Assembly (NCBI GenBank): GCA_020161015.1
Contig: JAIUOT010000048.1
Span: forward strand, 1 to 53,790
Origin: Actinomycetota bacterium
GTDB taxonomy: Bacteria; Actinomycetota; Actinomycetes; Propionibacteriales; Propionibacteriaceae
Direction of reading: 5' to 3'
DNA: 53,790 bases
Part shown: positions 8,459 through 16,310 of the stretch, one piece after another
Position numbering within the stretch: position 1 is the first letter of the stretch
Layout of the letters: every line of letters starts with the position of its first letter
The notes under the pieces: model-generated
The model's database searches: none
What the model saw: the letters and a program-made list of their open reading frames with translations, nothing else
What the model was told of the DNA's origin: nothing
Program-made: the position numbers and the translations under genes

Positions 8459-9534
8459 CCATGGAACTGCGCACCGACGCCCGCTGGGCGCTCGTCGTCC
8501 CCACCTCGATGGGGGTCCGGCTCACGCCCGAGCAACGCCAGCCCGTGCACACCTCCGACCGCTTCCTGCTCCAGGCGACGAGCGCGGAGACCAACGTGGC
8601 GTCCGTCCTGTCCTCGCTCGGGGAGCCCGCCAAGGTGCTGACCGCGTTCGTCGCCGGGTCGCCCGTCGCGGCGCTGATCAAGGCGAACCTGCGCGCCCGG
8701 AACCTCAGCTACGAGGGCCCGGAGCTGCCCCAGGGCGACGCGTGGGGGTTCCGGCACCAGTTCAACATCGCCGACGCCGGGTTCGGCGGACGCGCGCCCC
8801 GCGTGTGGAACGACCGCGCGGGCGAGGTCGGCCGCGAGTTGAGCGCCGACCAGTTCGACCTGGAGACCCTGTTCGGCACGGAGGGCGTGAAGATCCTGCA
8901 CCTGTCCGGACTGATCGCGTCCCTCTCGCCCAAGACCTCGCAGTTCTGCCTGGAGCTCGCCCGGGCGGCGAAGGCCCACGGGACCGTCGTCAGCATGGAC
9001 ATGAACTACCGCGCCTCGTTCTGGAAGGGTCGCGAGGAGGAGCTCTCCCGCACGTTCGACGAGCTGGCCGGGCTGTGCGACATCCTCTACGGAAACGAGG
9101 AGGACTTCCAGCTCTGCCTCGGCATCCCCGGACCCGCCGCCGGCGGTGCGGACATCGAGTCCGAGACCGCCTCCTTCGCCGCCATGATCGGGCGGATCAC
9201 GCAGCGCTATCCGTCCGCCCGCTGGATCGGCACCTCGCTGCGCGAGGTCGTCTCCGCCAACCACCACCGGTGGGGGCTCATCCTCTGGCACGACGGCGAG
9301 TTCGCCGTCCTGCCGTTGCGCGACATCGACGTGCTCGACCGCATCGGCGGTGGTGACGGCTCGGTCGGCGGGGTCCTGTACGGCATCGTCAAGGGCTGGG
9401 ACGTCGAATGCTGCGCCCGCTTCGGGTGGGCCTGCGGGGCGCTCGCCGCGACCTCCGTCACGGACTACGCCGCCCCCGCGGACGAGGCCCAGGTCTGGGC
9501 GATCTGGGACGGCAACGCCCGCGTCCAGCGCTGA
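8455..9534 (+). CDS. PfkB-family sugar-acid kinase (KDG kinase-like; possibly gluconokinase)
   Basis: 359 aa. The ribokinase-fold motifs are MDMNYRASFW (about residue 180), NEEDF and the C-terminal anion hole/catalytic RIGGGDGSVGG (aspartate near residue 301). MNYR and NEED are typical of 2-keto-3-deoxygluconate kinases (KdgK). The ATG overlaps the uxuB stop (ATGA), making it third in the uxaC operon. In the classical pathway it would phosphorylate KDG, but no mannonate dehydratase or KDPG aldolase is nearby. If the LarA homologue makes gluconate, this kinase could instead give 6-phosphogluconate for Gnd. Sequence alone does not decide. Confidence 0.85.
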   Translation: MTMELRTDARWALVVPTSMGVRLTPEQRQPVHTSDRFLLQATSAETNVASVLSSLGEPAKVLTAFVAGSPVAALIKANLRARNLSYEGPELPQGDAWGFRHQFNIADAGFGGRAPRVWNDRAGEVGRELSADQFDLETLFGTEGVKILHLSGLIASLSPKTSQFCLELARAAKAHGTVVSMDMNYRASFWKGREEELSRTFDELAGLCDILYGNEEDFQLCLGIPGPAAGGADIESETASFAAMIGRITQRYPSARWIGTSLREVVSANHHRWGLILWHDGEFAVLPLRDIDVLDRIGGGDGSVGGVLYGIVKGWDVECCARFGWACGALAATSVTDYAAPADEAQVWAIWDGNARVQR

Positions 9535-9536
9535 CG

Positions 9537-9592
9537 CCTCCGCTCCACCCTCCGCTCCACCCTCCGCTCCACCCTCCGCTCCACCCTCCGCC
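9537..9592. repeat. 12-bp tandem repeat, 4.7 copies
   Basis: The unit CCTCCGCTCCAC is repeated four times without change and then begins a fifth copy. It starts three bases after the kinase stop codon at 9534. It is pyrimidine-rich on the plus strand and precedes a long palindrome. Confidence 0.9.
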
Positions 9593-9620
9593 TGGCCCCT
9601 CCCCCACCCCGCGCTCGCTG

Positions 9621-9670
9621 CCGAGTGCAACGCCCGCTACCGGAATTCCGGTAGCGGGCGTTGCACTCGG
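9621..9670. terminator. 50-bp perfect palindrome, probable bidirectional terminator
   Basis: The two 25-base arms are exact reverse complements with no spacer, meeting at an EcoRI-like GAATTC centred at 9645/9646. It lies between convergent genes: the kinase stops at 9534 (plus) and the nickel permease at 9748 (minus). A transcript from either side would fold into the same very stable hairpin. There is no U tract. Confidence 0.7.
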
Positions 9671-9747
9671 GGGCAGGAACGGGCGGGAGCTCGCCGGGGG
9701 CCGGAGGGAGCGAGGCGGGCGGGGGGCGGAGAGGGACGGGCGGGGCG

Positions 9748-10806
9748 TCAGGAACCCCAGCGCTCCTCGAGGCGACCGAGCTTCCACACGAGGACGGCCA
9801 CCGTCCAGAAGAGGGCGAACAGGCCGGTCACCAGGAAGCCGACGTTGCCCAGGTCGAGGCCGGCGATCGCGGCCAGCGGGCCCGAACGGACGGCCAGCCG
9901 GTCGGCGAGGACCGACAACAGCTCGATGCCCCCGATGACGAGCGCGACCGTGACGGACAGTCCGGTGACCGCCACGTTGTAGGACACCTTCCGCACCGGC
10001 CGGCCGTTCGCCCACCCGTACGCGTGGCGCATGAGCAACCCGTCGGCGGTGTCGAGCAGGCACATCCCGGCGGCGAAGATCACCGGCAGCGTCAGGACGG
10101 CGTACCACGGCAGGCTCACCGCAGCGCCGCCCGCCAGGACGAGCAGCCCGACCTCGGTCGCGGTGTCGAAGCCGAGCCCGAACAGCAGGCCGACGGGATA
10201 CATGTGCCGCGGCCTGGTCACGGCCCGGGTCGCGCCCCGGATCAGGTGGTTGGCGAGCCCGCGGTTGTCGAGGTGCCGCTCGAGTTCCGCCTCGTCGAAC
10301 GACCCGCCGCGCATCCGGCGCCACACGCCGAGCAGGCCCCACAGAGACACGAGGTTCACCACGCCGATCAGCAGGAGGAAGACCCCGGACACCAGGGTGC
10401 CGGACACGCCCGCCACCTGCTGGAGCACCGACGACTCGTCCGACACCTGGGCGGCGAGCGACCGCACCCCGAAGGCCAGCAGGGCGACCAGCACCAGCAC
10501 CACCGTGGAGTGGCCCAGCGAGAACCAGAACCCGACCGAGACCGGACGGCCGCCCTCGGCGAGCTGCTTGCGGGTGGTGTTGTCGATGGCGGCGATGTGG
10601 TCGGCGTCGAAGGCGTGCCGCATGCCCAGGGTGTAGGCGGTGAAGCCCAGACCGAGCCCGAACACCTGTCCCGGCCCTGCCGGCACGTGGCCGGACGCGA
10701 CGAGGCCGGCCAGGACGCCCCAGCCGGCCAGGTGCAGCACGACGATGAACGCCGCCATGCCGATGACGGTGCGCCGCTCACCCGGGGCGGCGCACCACCG
10801 GTTCAC
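9748..10806 (-). CDS. NiCoT-family nickel/cobalt permease (HoxN/NixA type)
   Basis: 352 aa from the GTG at 10806. The family is a secondary high-affinity Ni2+/Co2+ importer with about eight transmembrane segments. The signature RHAFDADHI is present, followed by LGHSTVV and LGFDTATE, the other conserved NiCoT motifs. The GTG overlaps the stop of the GH3 gene (GTGA), which argues for translational coupling; the ATG at 10758 (336 aa) is the alternative. Being within 10 kb of larB, larE and a LarA homologue makes nickel the likely cargo. No nickel riboswitch or NikR site is apparent, so control is probably through the upstream glycosidase operon. Confidence 0.93.
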   Translation of the reverse strand: MNRWCAAPGERRTVIGMAAFIVVLHLAGWGVLAGLVASGHVPAGPGQVFGLGLGFTAYTLGMRHAFDADHIAAIDNTTRKQLAEGGRPVSVGFWFSLGHSTVVLVLVALLAFGVRSLAAQVSDESSVLQQVAGVSGTLVSGVFLLLIGVVNLVSLWGLLGVWRRMRGGSFDEAELERHLDNRGLANHLIRGATRAVTRPRHMYPVGLLFGLGFDTATEVGLLVLAGGAAVSLPWYAVLTLPVIFAAGMCLLDTADGLLMRHAYGWANGRPVRKVSYNVAVTGLSVTVALVIGGIELLSVLADRLAVRSGPLAAIAGLDLGNVGFLVTGLFALFWTVAVLVWKLGRLEERWGS

Positions 10807-12521
10807 AGGCGCGCCTGCCACTTCCCGGTCCACACCAGTTCGTTCGGGGTGCCCTTGAAGGCGCTCCGGCCCTCCAGCTTGTCGATGGTGGCCACGATCG
10901 CCGCCTCGTTGGAGTGGTAGGCGTTGACAAGGCATTTCACCATGGTCGCATCGTGCAGGTGCGTGGTGAAGTTGTGGCTGACCATGAACGTCGGCACCTC
11001 CCAGACGTACCAGGGGCACTCGTTGCTCATCGCGGTCTTCCACTGGATCCGGTAGTTGTTCTGGGCGCCGTACCCCACGACCTCGGCCACGATCAGCGCG
11101 GCGTCCACCTCGTCCCTGTACTTCAACGTCGGACCCTTGATCCGGCTGCTGCCGTCGTTGACCGTCACCTCGTAGCCGCGCGAGGTGAGCTCCGCGACGT
11201 AGCGGTTCACCGTGTCGTCGCTGCCGGAGTAGATGCCGCCCTTCTCGCCCGACAGGTAGTAGAGGCGGATCCGCCGGTGGTCCGCCGGGTTGAGCGGGAG
11301 CTGGTCGAGGGTGTTCTTGACCAGGGTGATCCCGAGATCCGCCGCCTCTGCCCGCAGGGCGAGGTGCTCGTCACACCCGACGACCGCGAGTGCGTCACGG
11401 GTCGTGAACAGCGTGCCGTCCGCCTGCTTCTCGTGCAGCCGCAGCCGTGCCTTCAGGCCGAGGACCCTGCGATTGGCGTCGTCGAGGCGCTCCTGGGTGA
11501 TGATGCCCCGGCGGACGCCCTCGAGCATGAAGCCGAAGTCCTCCTCGAGATCGTTGAAGAACAGGAACAGGTCGCACCCGGCGGCGATCGCCCGGGGGAC
11601 GTAGTCCTCACGGCGCATCGCGGACGTCATGCCGAGCATGTGGGACGCATCAGTGATCACGGCCCCGTTGAAGCCGAGCCGGGTCTTGAGCAGCCCGTCG
11701 ATCAGTTCGGGCGCCAGCGTCGCCGGCAGGATGTCCCGGTCGGCGAGGGACGGGTCGAGCGCCTGCTGGTAGTGCGGCAGGGCGATGTGCCCGGCCATGA
11801 TCATCTCGACACCGTTGGCGATGTGGGCGGCGTAGACCCGCCCGAACGACGCGTCCCACTCCTCGGGGGTGAGCTCGTTGACGCCGAGCACGAGGTGCTG
11901 GTCGCGCTCCTCCGTGCCGTCCCCGGGGAAGTGCTTGATGCACGTGACGATGTCCGAGCGCCGCTGTCCCTCGACGAAGGGCAGGGTGTACCGGAGGACG
12001 TCGTCCGCGGTGGTGCCGTAGGCACGGGTGTTGACGATGGTGTTGCGCCAGTTGGTCAGGATGTCGACGCAGGGGTCGAAGTTCACGGTGATGCCCATCG
12101 CGGCCATCTCGCGGCCGGCGACGTAGCCGGCGTCGTACGCCACTTTCGTGGACCGGCTGGCCTCGGTCTGGGCGCCGGAGGCGATGTAGGTGCCGTCGGA
12201 CGCGGCGCCGTTGCCGCCGGAGTCGCAGTTGGCTGCGACGAGCAGGGGGATTCGCGACGCGCCCTGGAGGCGGTTCAGCAGGTCCTGCACCTCGGCGGCG
12301 GTTCCGCCCTGGTACCGGGCGCAGCCGATGTGGAACTTCTGGATGATGTCCTCGGCGGTGTAGGCGTTGCCGGAGAAACTGTCCGGCCCGAAGAAGAACA
12401 GGTTGGTGAAGAGCTGGCCGACCTGCTCCTCCAGGGTCATCGAGGCGAGGGTCTGCTCGACCCACGCTATCTGGCCGTCGTCCAGGTGGTACGGCGCTGA
12501 CTTCAGGTCCACGAGCGGCAT
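10803..12521 (-). CDS. Cytoplasmic glycoside hydrolase family 3 protein (NagZ/beta-hexosaminidase-like)
   Basis: 572 aa, no signal peptide. The GH3 TIM barrel occupies about residues 20-380. KHFPGDGTEERDQH (about 192-206) matches the KHFPGHG-x-DxH loop of NagZ-type N-acetylglucosaminidases, with the middle histidine replaced by aspartate while the Asp-His general acid/base dyad (RDQH) is kept. The nucleophile is probably the aspartate in VITDASHML (about 288). A second alpha/beta domain follows. The ATG at 12521 has GAAGGA ahead of it. The gene starts 14 bases after a HAD hydrolase and is followed by the nickel permease. The natural substrate is unknown. Confidence 0.88.
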   Translation of the reverse strand: MPLVDLKSAPYHLDDGQIAWVEQTLASMTLEEQVGQLFTNLFFFGPDSFSGNAYTAEDIIQKFHIGCARYQGGTAAEVQDLLNRLQGASRIPLLVAANCDSGGNGAASDGTYIASGAQTEASRSTKVAYDAGYVAGREMAAMGITVNFDPCVDILTNWRNTIVNTRAYGTTADDVLRYTLPFVEGQRRSDIVTCIKHFPGDGTEERDQHLVLGVNELTPEEWDASFGRVYAAHIANGVEMIMAGHIALPHYQQALDPSLADRDILPATLAPELIDGLLKTRLGFNGAVITDASHMLGMTSAMRREDYVPRAIAAGCDLFLFFNDLEEDFGFMLEGVRRGIITQERLDDANRRVLGLKARLRLHEKQADGTLFTTRDALAVVGCDEHLALRAEAADLGITLVKNTLDQLPLNPADHRRIRLYYLSGEKGGIYSGSDDTVNRYVAELTSRGYEVTVNDGSSRIKGPTLKYRDEVDAALIVAEVVGYGAQNNYRIQWKTAMSNECPWYVWEVPTFMVSHNFTTHLHDATMVKCLVNAYHSNEAAIVATIDKLEGRSAFKGTPNELVWTGKWQARL

Positions 12522-12535
12522 GGCGATGTCCTTCC

Positions 12536-13495
12536 TCACTTCACGGCCGGCATGGTGACCGTGCGGATGCCGGAGATGGTTTCCCAGGGCACGACGTCCG
12601 GCAGTTGCGCGTCGAACTCCTCGATCAGGGACGCCTGGTAGGCGCCGGCGAACTCTCCGGCGAGGAACCGCGGGAGGGCCTCGGACGTGAAGCGGTGCCA
12701 CGACTCGCGCTCACGGCCGGGCAGGATCGGGTAGTACAGGCAGCCGACCCTGGCGGCCGCGTCACGGTCTCCCGGAGCGTCGCCGATCAGCAGGATGTGG
12801 TCGGGCGGGTACTTGCCGACCGCGGCGAGCTGGACGTGCTCGGCCTTGCTGCCCATCTCCTGCCCGGCGATGACCTGCATGTACCGGGCGAGCCCGTGCT
12901 CGGCCCACTCCCTTGCCAGCGCCTCGATCGGCGTGGCAGACACGACCATCTCGTCCACCCGGCCGTGCATCGCCCGGACGGCGTCCAGCACGCCGGGGAA
13001 CGGCCCGCAGCCGTGCACCATGTCGGTGATCGCTGCGTTCACGGCGTTGCCCCAGGCGATCATCCGGTCGGCCGTGGCGGACGGGTTCTCCGCCGCCCAG
13101 GCGGCCAGGCCCTTGTCGGAGAGCGGGTGGGCGGACTCGATGAAGTCGGTGAGTTCCGGGTAGGCCGGGATAGTCACGCCGCGCTCGGCCACCTCGACCC
13201 GGTCGCGCAGCAGGTCGAGCACCTGGCGCAGGGCGAGCCAGCGGTTCAGGCCCCGCGTCACCGACCCGAGGTTGACGAAGAGGGCGGTCTGCCGCGCCAG
13301 CGTCGAGATCGGCTGGAGGTCCCAGTGGCGGATGGTGGACGGGGTGAAGCACTCCTGGTGCTTGATGTCCATGGCGTCCATCGCGCACCCGTCGGAGTCG
13401 ATGCCGACGAAGAACCCGCTCGTCGGCACGAAGGCCGACAACGCGGACGTAGCCGGCACGACCGGGCCGGGGACGGTGGTGGCGTCGCTGCTCAC
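12536..13495 (-). CDS. HAD-superfamily hydrolase
   Basis: 319 aa. All four HAD motifs are visible: nucleophile IDSDGCAMD (D33, D35), the Ser/Thr motif VVSATP, the lysine in GSKAEHV, and the acidic GDAPGDRDAA. The large cap (about residues 45-190) is helical. Members act on phosphate esters, and this one may dephosphorylate a sugar phosphate related to its GH3 partner. GTG at 13495 is chosen for the strong GAGGAGGA just upstream; the open frame to 13693 has no support. First gene of the HAD-GH3-NiCoT operon. Confidence 0.85.
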   Translation of the reverse strand: MSSDATTVPGPVVPATSALSAFVPTSGFFVGIDSDGCAMDAMDIKHQECFTPSTIRHWDLQPISTLARQTALFVNLGSVTRGLNRWLALRQVLDLLRDRVEVAERGVTIPAYPELTDFIESAHPLSDKGLAAWAAENPSATADRMIAWGNAVNAAITDMVHGCGPFPGVLDAVRAMHGRVDEMVVSATPIEALAREWAEHGLARYMQVIAGQEMGSKAEHVQLAAVGKYPPDHILLIGDAPGDRDAAARVGCLYYPILPGRERESWHRFTSEALPRFLAGEFAGAYQASLIEEFDAQLPDVVPWETISGIRTVTMPAVK

Positions 13496-13644
13496 TGCTC
13501 CTCCTCGCTGGGACCTTCTGCAGCGAGTACACCCCCCGTGGCACGTCGCAACCAAGGCGTTGCCAGTCCTTGCCGTGGCGATCGCGCTCCGCGCGGCGGC
13601 TCCCCGTCCGCGTTCGCGGTCGCCCGCCCCCTGGCCCGCGTTCG

Positions 13645-13700
13645 CCCCCGATTGCCACTCCTGCTGCCGGAATTTCGGCGGCAGGAGTGGCAATCGGGGG
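13645..13700. terminator. 56-bp near-perfect palindrome, probable terminator
   Basis: 28-base arms meet without a spacer at 13672/13673. The two mismatches would be G:U wobbles in RNA. It sits about 100 bases past the stop of the secreted GH3 gene (13799, minus) and upstream of the HAD gene. The centre GCCGGAATTTCGG resembles the centre of the palindrome at 9621-9670. The rest of 13496-13798 holds GC-rich sequence with no gene and the HAD leader. Confidence 0.65.
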
Positions 13701-13798
13701 CAGGGACGATCGGAGGGGCGGCGACGGGTGCCCGGGCAGGGCAGGGGGCCGGACGCGGGACGGTGGGGCGACGCCGCGGCGCCGCCCCACCGGTCGGA

Positions 13799-16072
13799 TC
13801 ACCCCTTCCAGACCAGCGAGTAGTCGGTCAGGCTGGTGTCGTAGGAGCCACCCACGCTCACCTTGTAGAGGCCCTTCGCGGTCTTCCACGCCGCCGAGGC
13901 GCTGTCGAAGTACTCGAGCAGGTGCTGGTCGGCGAGATCCTTCGCGCTCAGGGTGAGCTGGACGGTCTTGCGCTGCCCGGGAGCGAGTGCCACCTTCTGC
14001 CACGCCAGCAGCCGCTTGGCCGGCTCCTTGGCCTTCGCCGGCAGGGTGACGTAGGCCTGCGCGGTCTCGGTGCCGGCCACCTTGCCCGTGTTGGTCACCT
14101 GGAAGCGGATCCGGACGTCCCGCTTGCCCTTGCCGTTGATCACCGGGGTGACGTGCAGGTTGCTGTACCGGTAGCTCGTGTATGACAGCCCGTGGCCGAA
14201 CTCGAACAGCGGCTCGATGCCCCGGGACGCGTACCAGCGGTAGCCGACCTCGAGCTCCTCGGAGTAGGCGACCTGCCGGATCTCCGACGTCCCTGCCGGA
14301 CGCGTGGTCGAGCCGTCGGAGAAGATGCCCGGGTACTGCGCGGGCGTGTTCGTCGGGACGTCGGCGATCGACTTCGGGAAGGTCATGGTGAGCTTGCCGG
14401 ACGGGTTGACGCTGCCGAAGAGGATGTTCGCCAGGGCCGTCCCCATCTGCTCGCCCGGGTACCAGGTCTCCAGGACCGCACCCACCTCATCGAGCCAGGG
14501 CATCTCCACGGCGCTGCCGGTCTGGAGGACCACCACGGTCTTCTTCGCCGCCCCGGCCACGGCAGCCACAAGGGCGTCACCGTTGCCGTGCAGGGTGAGG
14601 TTCGGGATGTCGCTGAACTCCCCCATGCGCTGGTAGCCGAAGACGATCGCGACGTCCGCCGCGGCAGCCTCCGCCGCTGCCGCGTCGACATCGGTGCCGG
14701 GATTCCAGGTCACCGTGCCGCCGGCGGCCTCCACCACCGAACGGATCCCGGCCTCGGGCGAGACGAGGTTCTCGCACGGCATGGTGTTGCGGCCGCCGCC
14801 GAAGGGCAGGTACAGGCTGCAGATCGTCTTCGCGCTCACCCCCGCGGTCGCGGTCGCCGAAGCGGTAGGCCCGAAGAGCGCCACCTTGAGCCCGGCCTTC
14901 GCCGACAGCGGGAGGGTGCGTCGCGCGTTCTTCAGCAGCACGGAGCCCTGCTCGGAGAGGGTGCGCGCCAACGCCTTGTGGGCGTCGGTGGAGCCGTTGG
15001 TGACGGTCGCGGCCATCGGGTGGTCGAACAGGCCGTGCGCGATGTAGGACGTGACCACGCGCCGTGCCGCCTCGTCGATCCTGGCCTGCGTGATCTCGCC
15101 TGCGGCGAGCGCCGCGTCCAGCTTGTCCGGCGTGAACCACACCGGCCGGTTGAGCTCCTGGTCGAGCCCGCTCATGAGTGCCTCCGCCGTGCTGTGCACG
15201 GCCCCGAAGTCGGACACCACGTAGCCCTTGAGCCCGAACTCGTCCTTCAGCACGTCCTGCAGCCGGTCGTTCTCACAGGCGTAGGTGCCGTTGAGCTGGT
15301 TGAACGAGCACATCACGTTTGCGGGCTGCGACCGGGCGAGCGCGATCTCGTAGGGCAGGTCGTAGAGCTCGCGCAGGGCCCGCTCGCTCACGACGGAGTT
15401 GCTCGTCTGCCGGTCGAGCTCCTGCTCGTTGGCGACGTAGTGCTTCAGCTCCGCCATGACGGCCCGGTTCCCGGTGGGGTTCTGGATGCCGTCCACCTGG
15501 GCGGCGCCGAGGTGGCCGGAGAGCACGGGATCCTCACCGAAGTACTCCGGGGTGCGCCCCGCGAGGGGTGTGCGTCCGCTCGCCAGTCCTGGCGCGAGGA
15601 TGCCATTGCGTCGCTGGTCGAACGCCTCGTCGCCCATCGCCGTTCCCTTGGCCTCGGCGAGGTCGGCGCTCCAGGTCGAGGCGAGAGAGATCTGCGAGGG
15701 GAATGTCGTGACCCCGCTGGAGGCCCGCACACCTTCCGGGCCGTCGGTGTAGACAACGGTCGGGGTGCAGTCGACCTGGACCGGGTAGGTGACGCCGGAG
15801 AAGGTGGTCTGCTGGGGGCTGTTCGCCGGCTGCTCGACGAGCCACCGGTACTTCTGGGCCTGGGTGCTCGCCGCGAGCAGCGCGTCGGCCCGTTGCTGGG
15901 GCGTCTTCGTGGCGTCCATCCAGGCGACGGTGGAACAGTCCACCGCTGCGACGGCCGGGGTCGCCGGCATCACGGCGACCATCGCCGGTCCGACGAGGGC
16001 GACCGCTCCGGTCACCGCCAGCGCGCTGCGGCGCAGCCGGCGATGCCCCCGGAAGGGAGGAGTGTGAGGCAT
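13799..16072 (-). CDS. Secreted GH3 beta-glycosidase with fibronectin-III-like tail
   Basis: 757 aa. A signal peptide (basic HRRLRRS start, hydrophobic stretch, AVAA cleavage region near residue 42) exports it. The GH3 N-domain has TDGPEGVR, a KHYVANEQE loop and the nucleophile YVVSDFGAVHS (aspartate near residue 286). The GH3 C-domain contains VVVLQTGSAVEMPW and WYPGEQMGTALANILFG. A C-terminal Fn3-like domain follows (GHGLSYTSYRYS onward). This is the layout of bacterial beta-glucosidases and beta-xylosidases. GAAAGGCGGG precedes the ATG. It is transcribed alone, with the 56-bp palindrome behind it. Confidence 0.93.
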   Translation of the reverse strand: MPHTPPFRGHRRLRRSALAVTGAVALVGPAMVAVMPATPAVAAVDCSTVAWMDATKTPQQRADALLAASTQAQKYRWLVEQPANSPQQTTFSGVTYPVQVDCTPTVVYTDGPEGVRASSGVTTFPSQISLASTWSADLAEAKGTAMGDEAFDQRRNGILAPGLASGRTPLAGRTPEYFGEDPVLSGHLGAAQVDGIQNPTGNRAVMAELKHYVANEQELDRQTSNSVVSERALRELYDLPYEIALARSQPANVMCSFNQLNGTYACENDRLQDVLKDEFGLKGYVVSDFGAVHSTAEALMSGLDQELNRPVWFTPDKLDAALAAGEITQARIDEAARRVVTSYIAHGLFDHPMAATVTNGSTDAHKALARTLSEQGSVLLKNARRTLPLSAKAGLKVALFGPTASATATAGVSAKTICSLYLPFGGGRNTMPCENLVSPEAGIRSVVEAAGGTVTWNPGTDVDAAAAEAAAADVAIVFGYQRMGEFSDIPNLTLHGNGDALVAAVAGAAKKTVVVLQTGSAVEMPWLDEVGAVLETWYPGEQMGTALANILFGSVNPSGKLTMTFPKSIADVPTNTPAQYPGIFSDGSTTRPAGTSEIRQVAYSEELEVGYRWYASRGIEPLFEFGHGLSYTSYRYSNLHVTPVINGKGKRDVRIRFQVTNTGKVAGTETAQAYVTLPAKAKEPAKRLLAWQKVALAPGQRKTVQLTLSAKDLADQHLLEYFDSASAAWKTAKGLYKVSVGGSYDTSLTDYSLVWKG

Positions 16073-16166
16073 GTGCCCGCCTTTCTGATTTCGCGGCCCG
16101 CGGCATTACGGGCCTTTTCCAGAAGGCTAGGAGTGAATTCCAGAACGGGTCAATAGGTCGCCTCCC

Positions 16167-16201
16167 GTAGAGTTTTGTAGAATTCGTGGCGAAATTGTAG
16201 A
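16167..16201. promoter_or_regulatory. Three phased GTAGA half-sites upstream of the secreted GH3
   Basis: GTAGA begins at 16167, 16177 and 16197, that is spacings of 10 and 20 bases, in the 238-bp AT-richer gap ahead of the GH3 gene. GTAGA is also the half-site of the triple operator at 26008-26065, so the same LacI regulator might bind here. Weak evidence. Confidence 0.3.
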
Positions 16202-16260
16202 CTTCAGCCATCGGACAAGGCCTTATGCAATAATCCCTGCTATTCAGGCACGAATAATCA

Positions 16261-16283
16261 CCCCCGGGGTGAGGCACTCCCGG
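16261..16283 (-). terminator. Weak hairpin after the second GH3 gene
   Basis: On the minus strand CCGGGAGTG and CACCCCGG pair with one mismatch around CCT, about 30 bases past the GH3 stop at 16311. Low confidence. Confidence 0.3.
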
Positions 16284-16310
16284 AGGTTGACCGCACGCGT
16301 GGTCTGTGGC

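Noticed and set aside
9537..9592. CRISPR-like repeat array
   Set aside because: The units are 12 bp and contiguous with no spacers and no cas genes; it is a simple tandem repeat.
10807..13495. Nickel/cobalt riboswitch controlling the NiCoT operon
   Set aside because: The leader before 13495 is short with a strong ribosome-binding site and no NiCo-type multi-helix structure that I can see.
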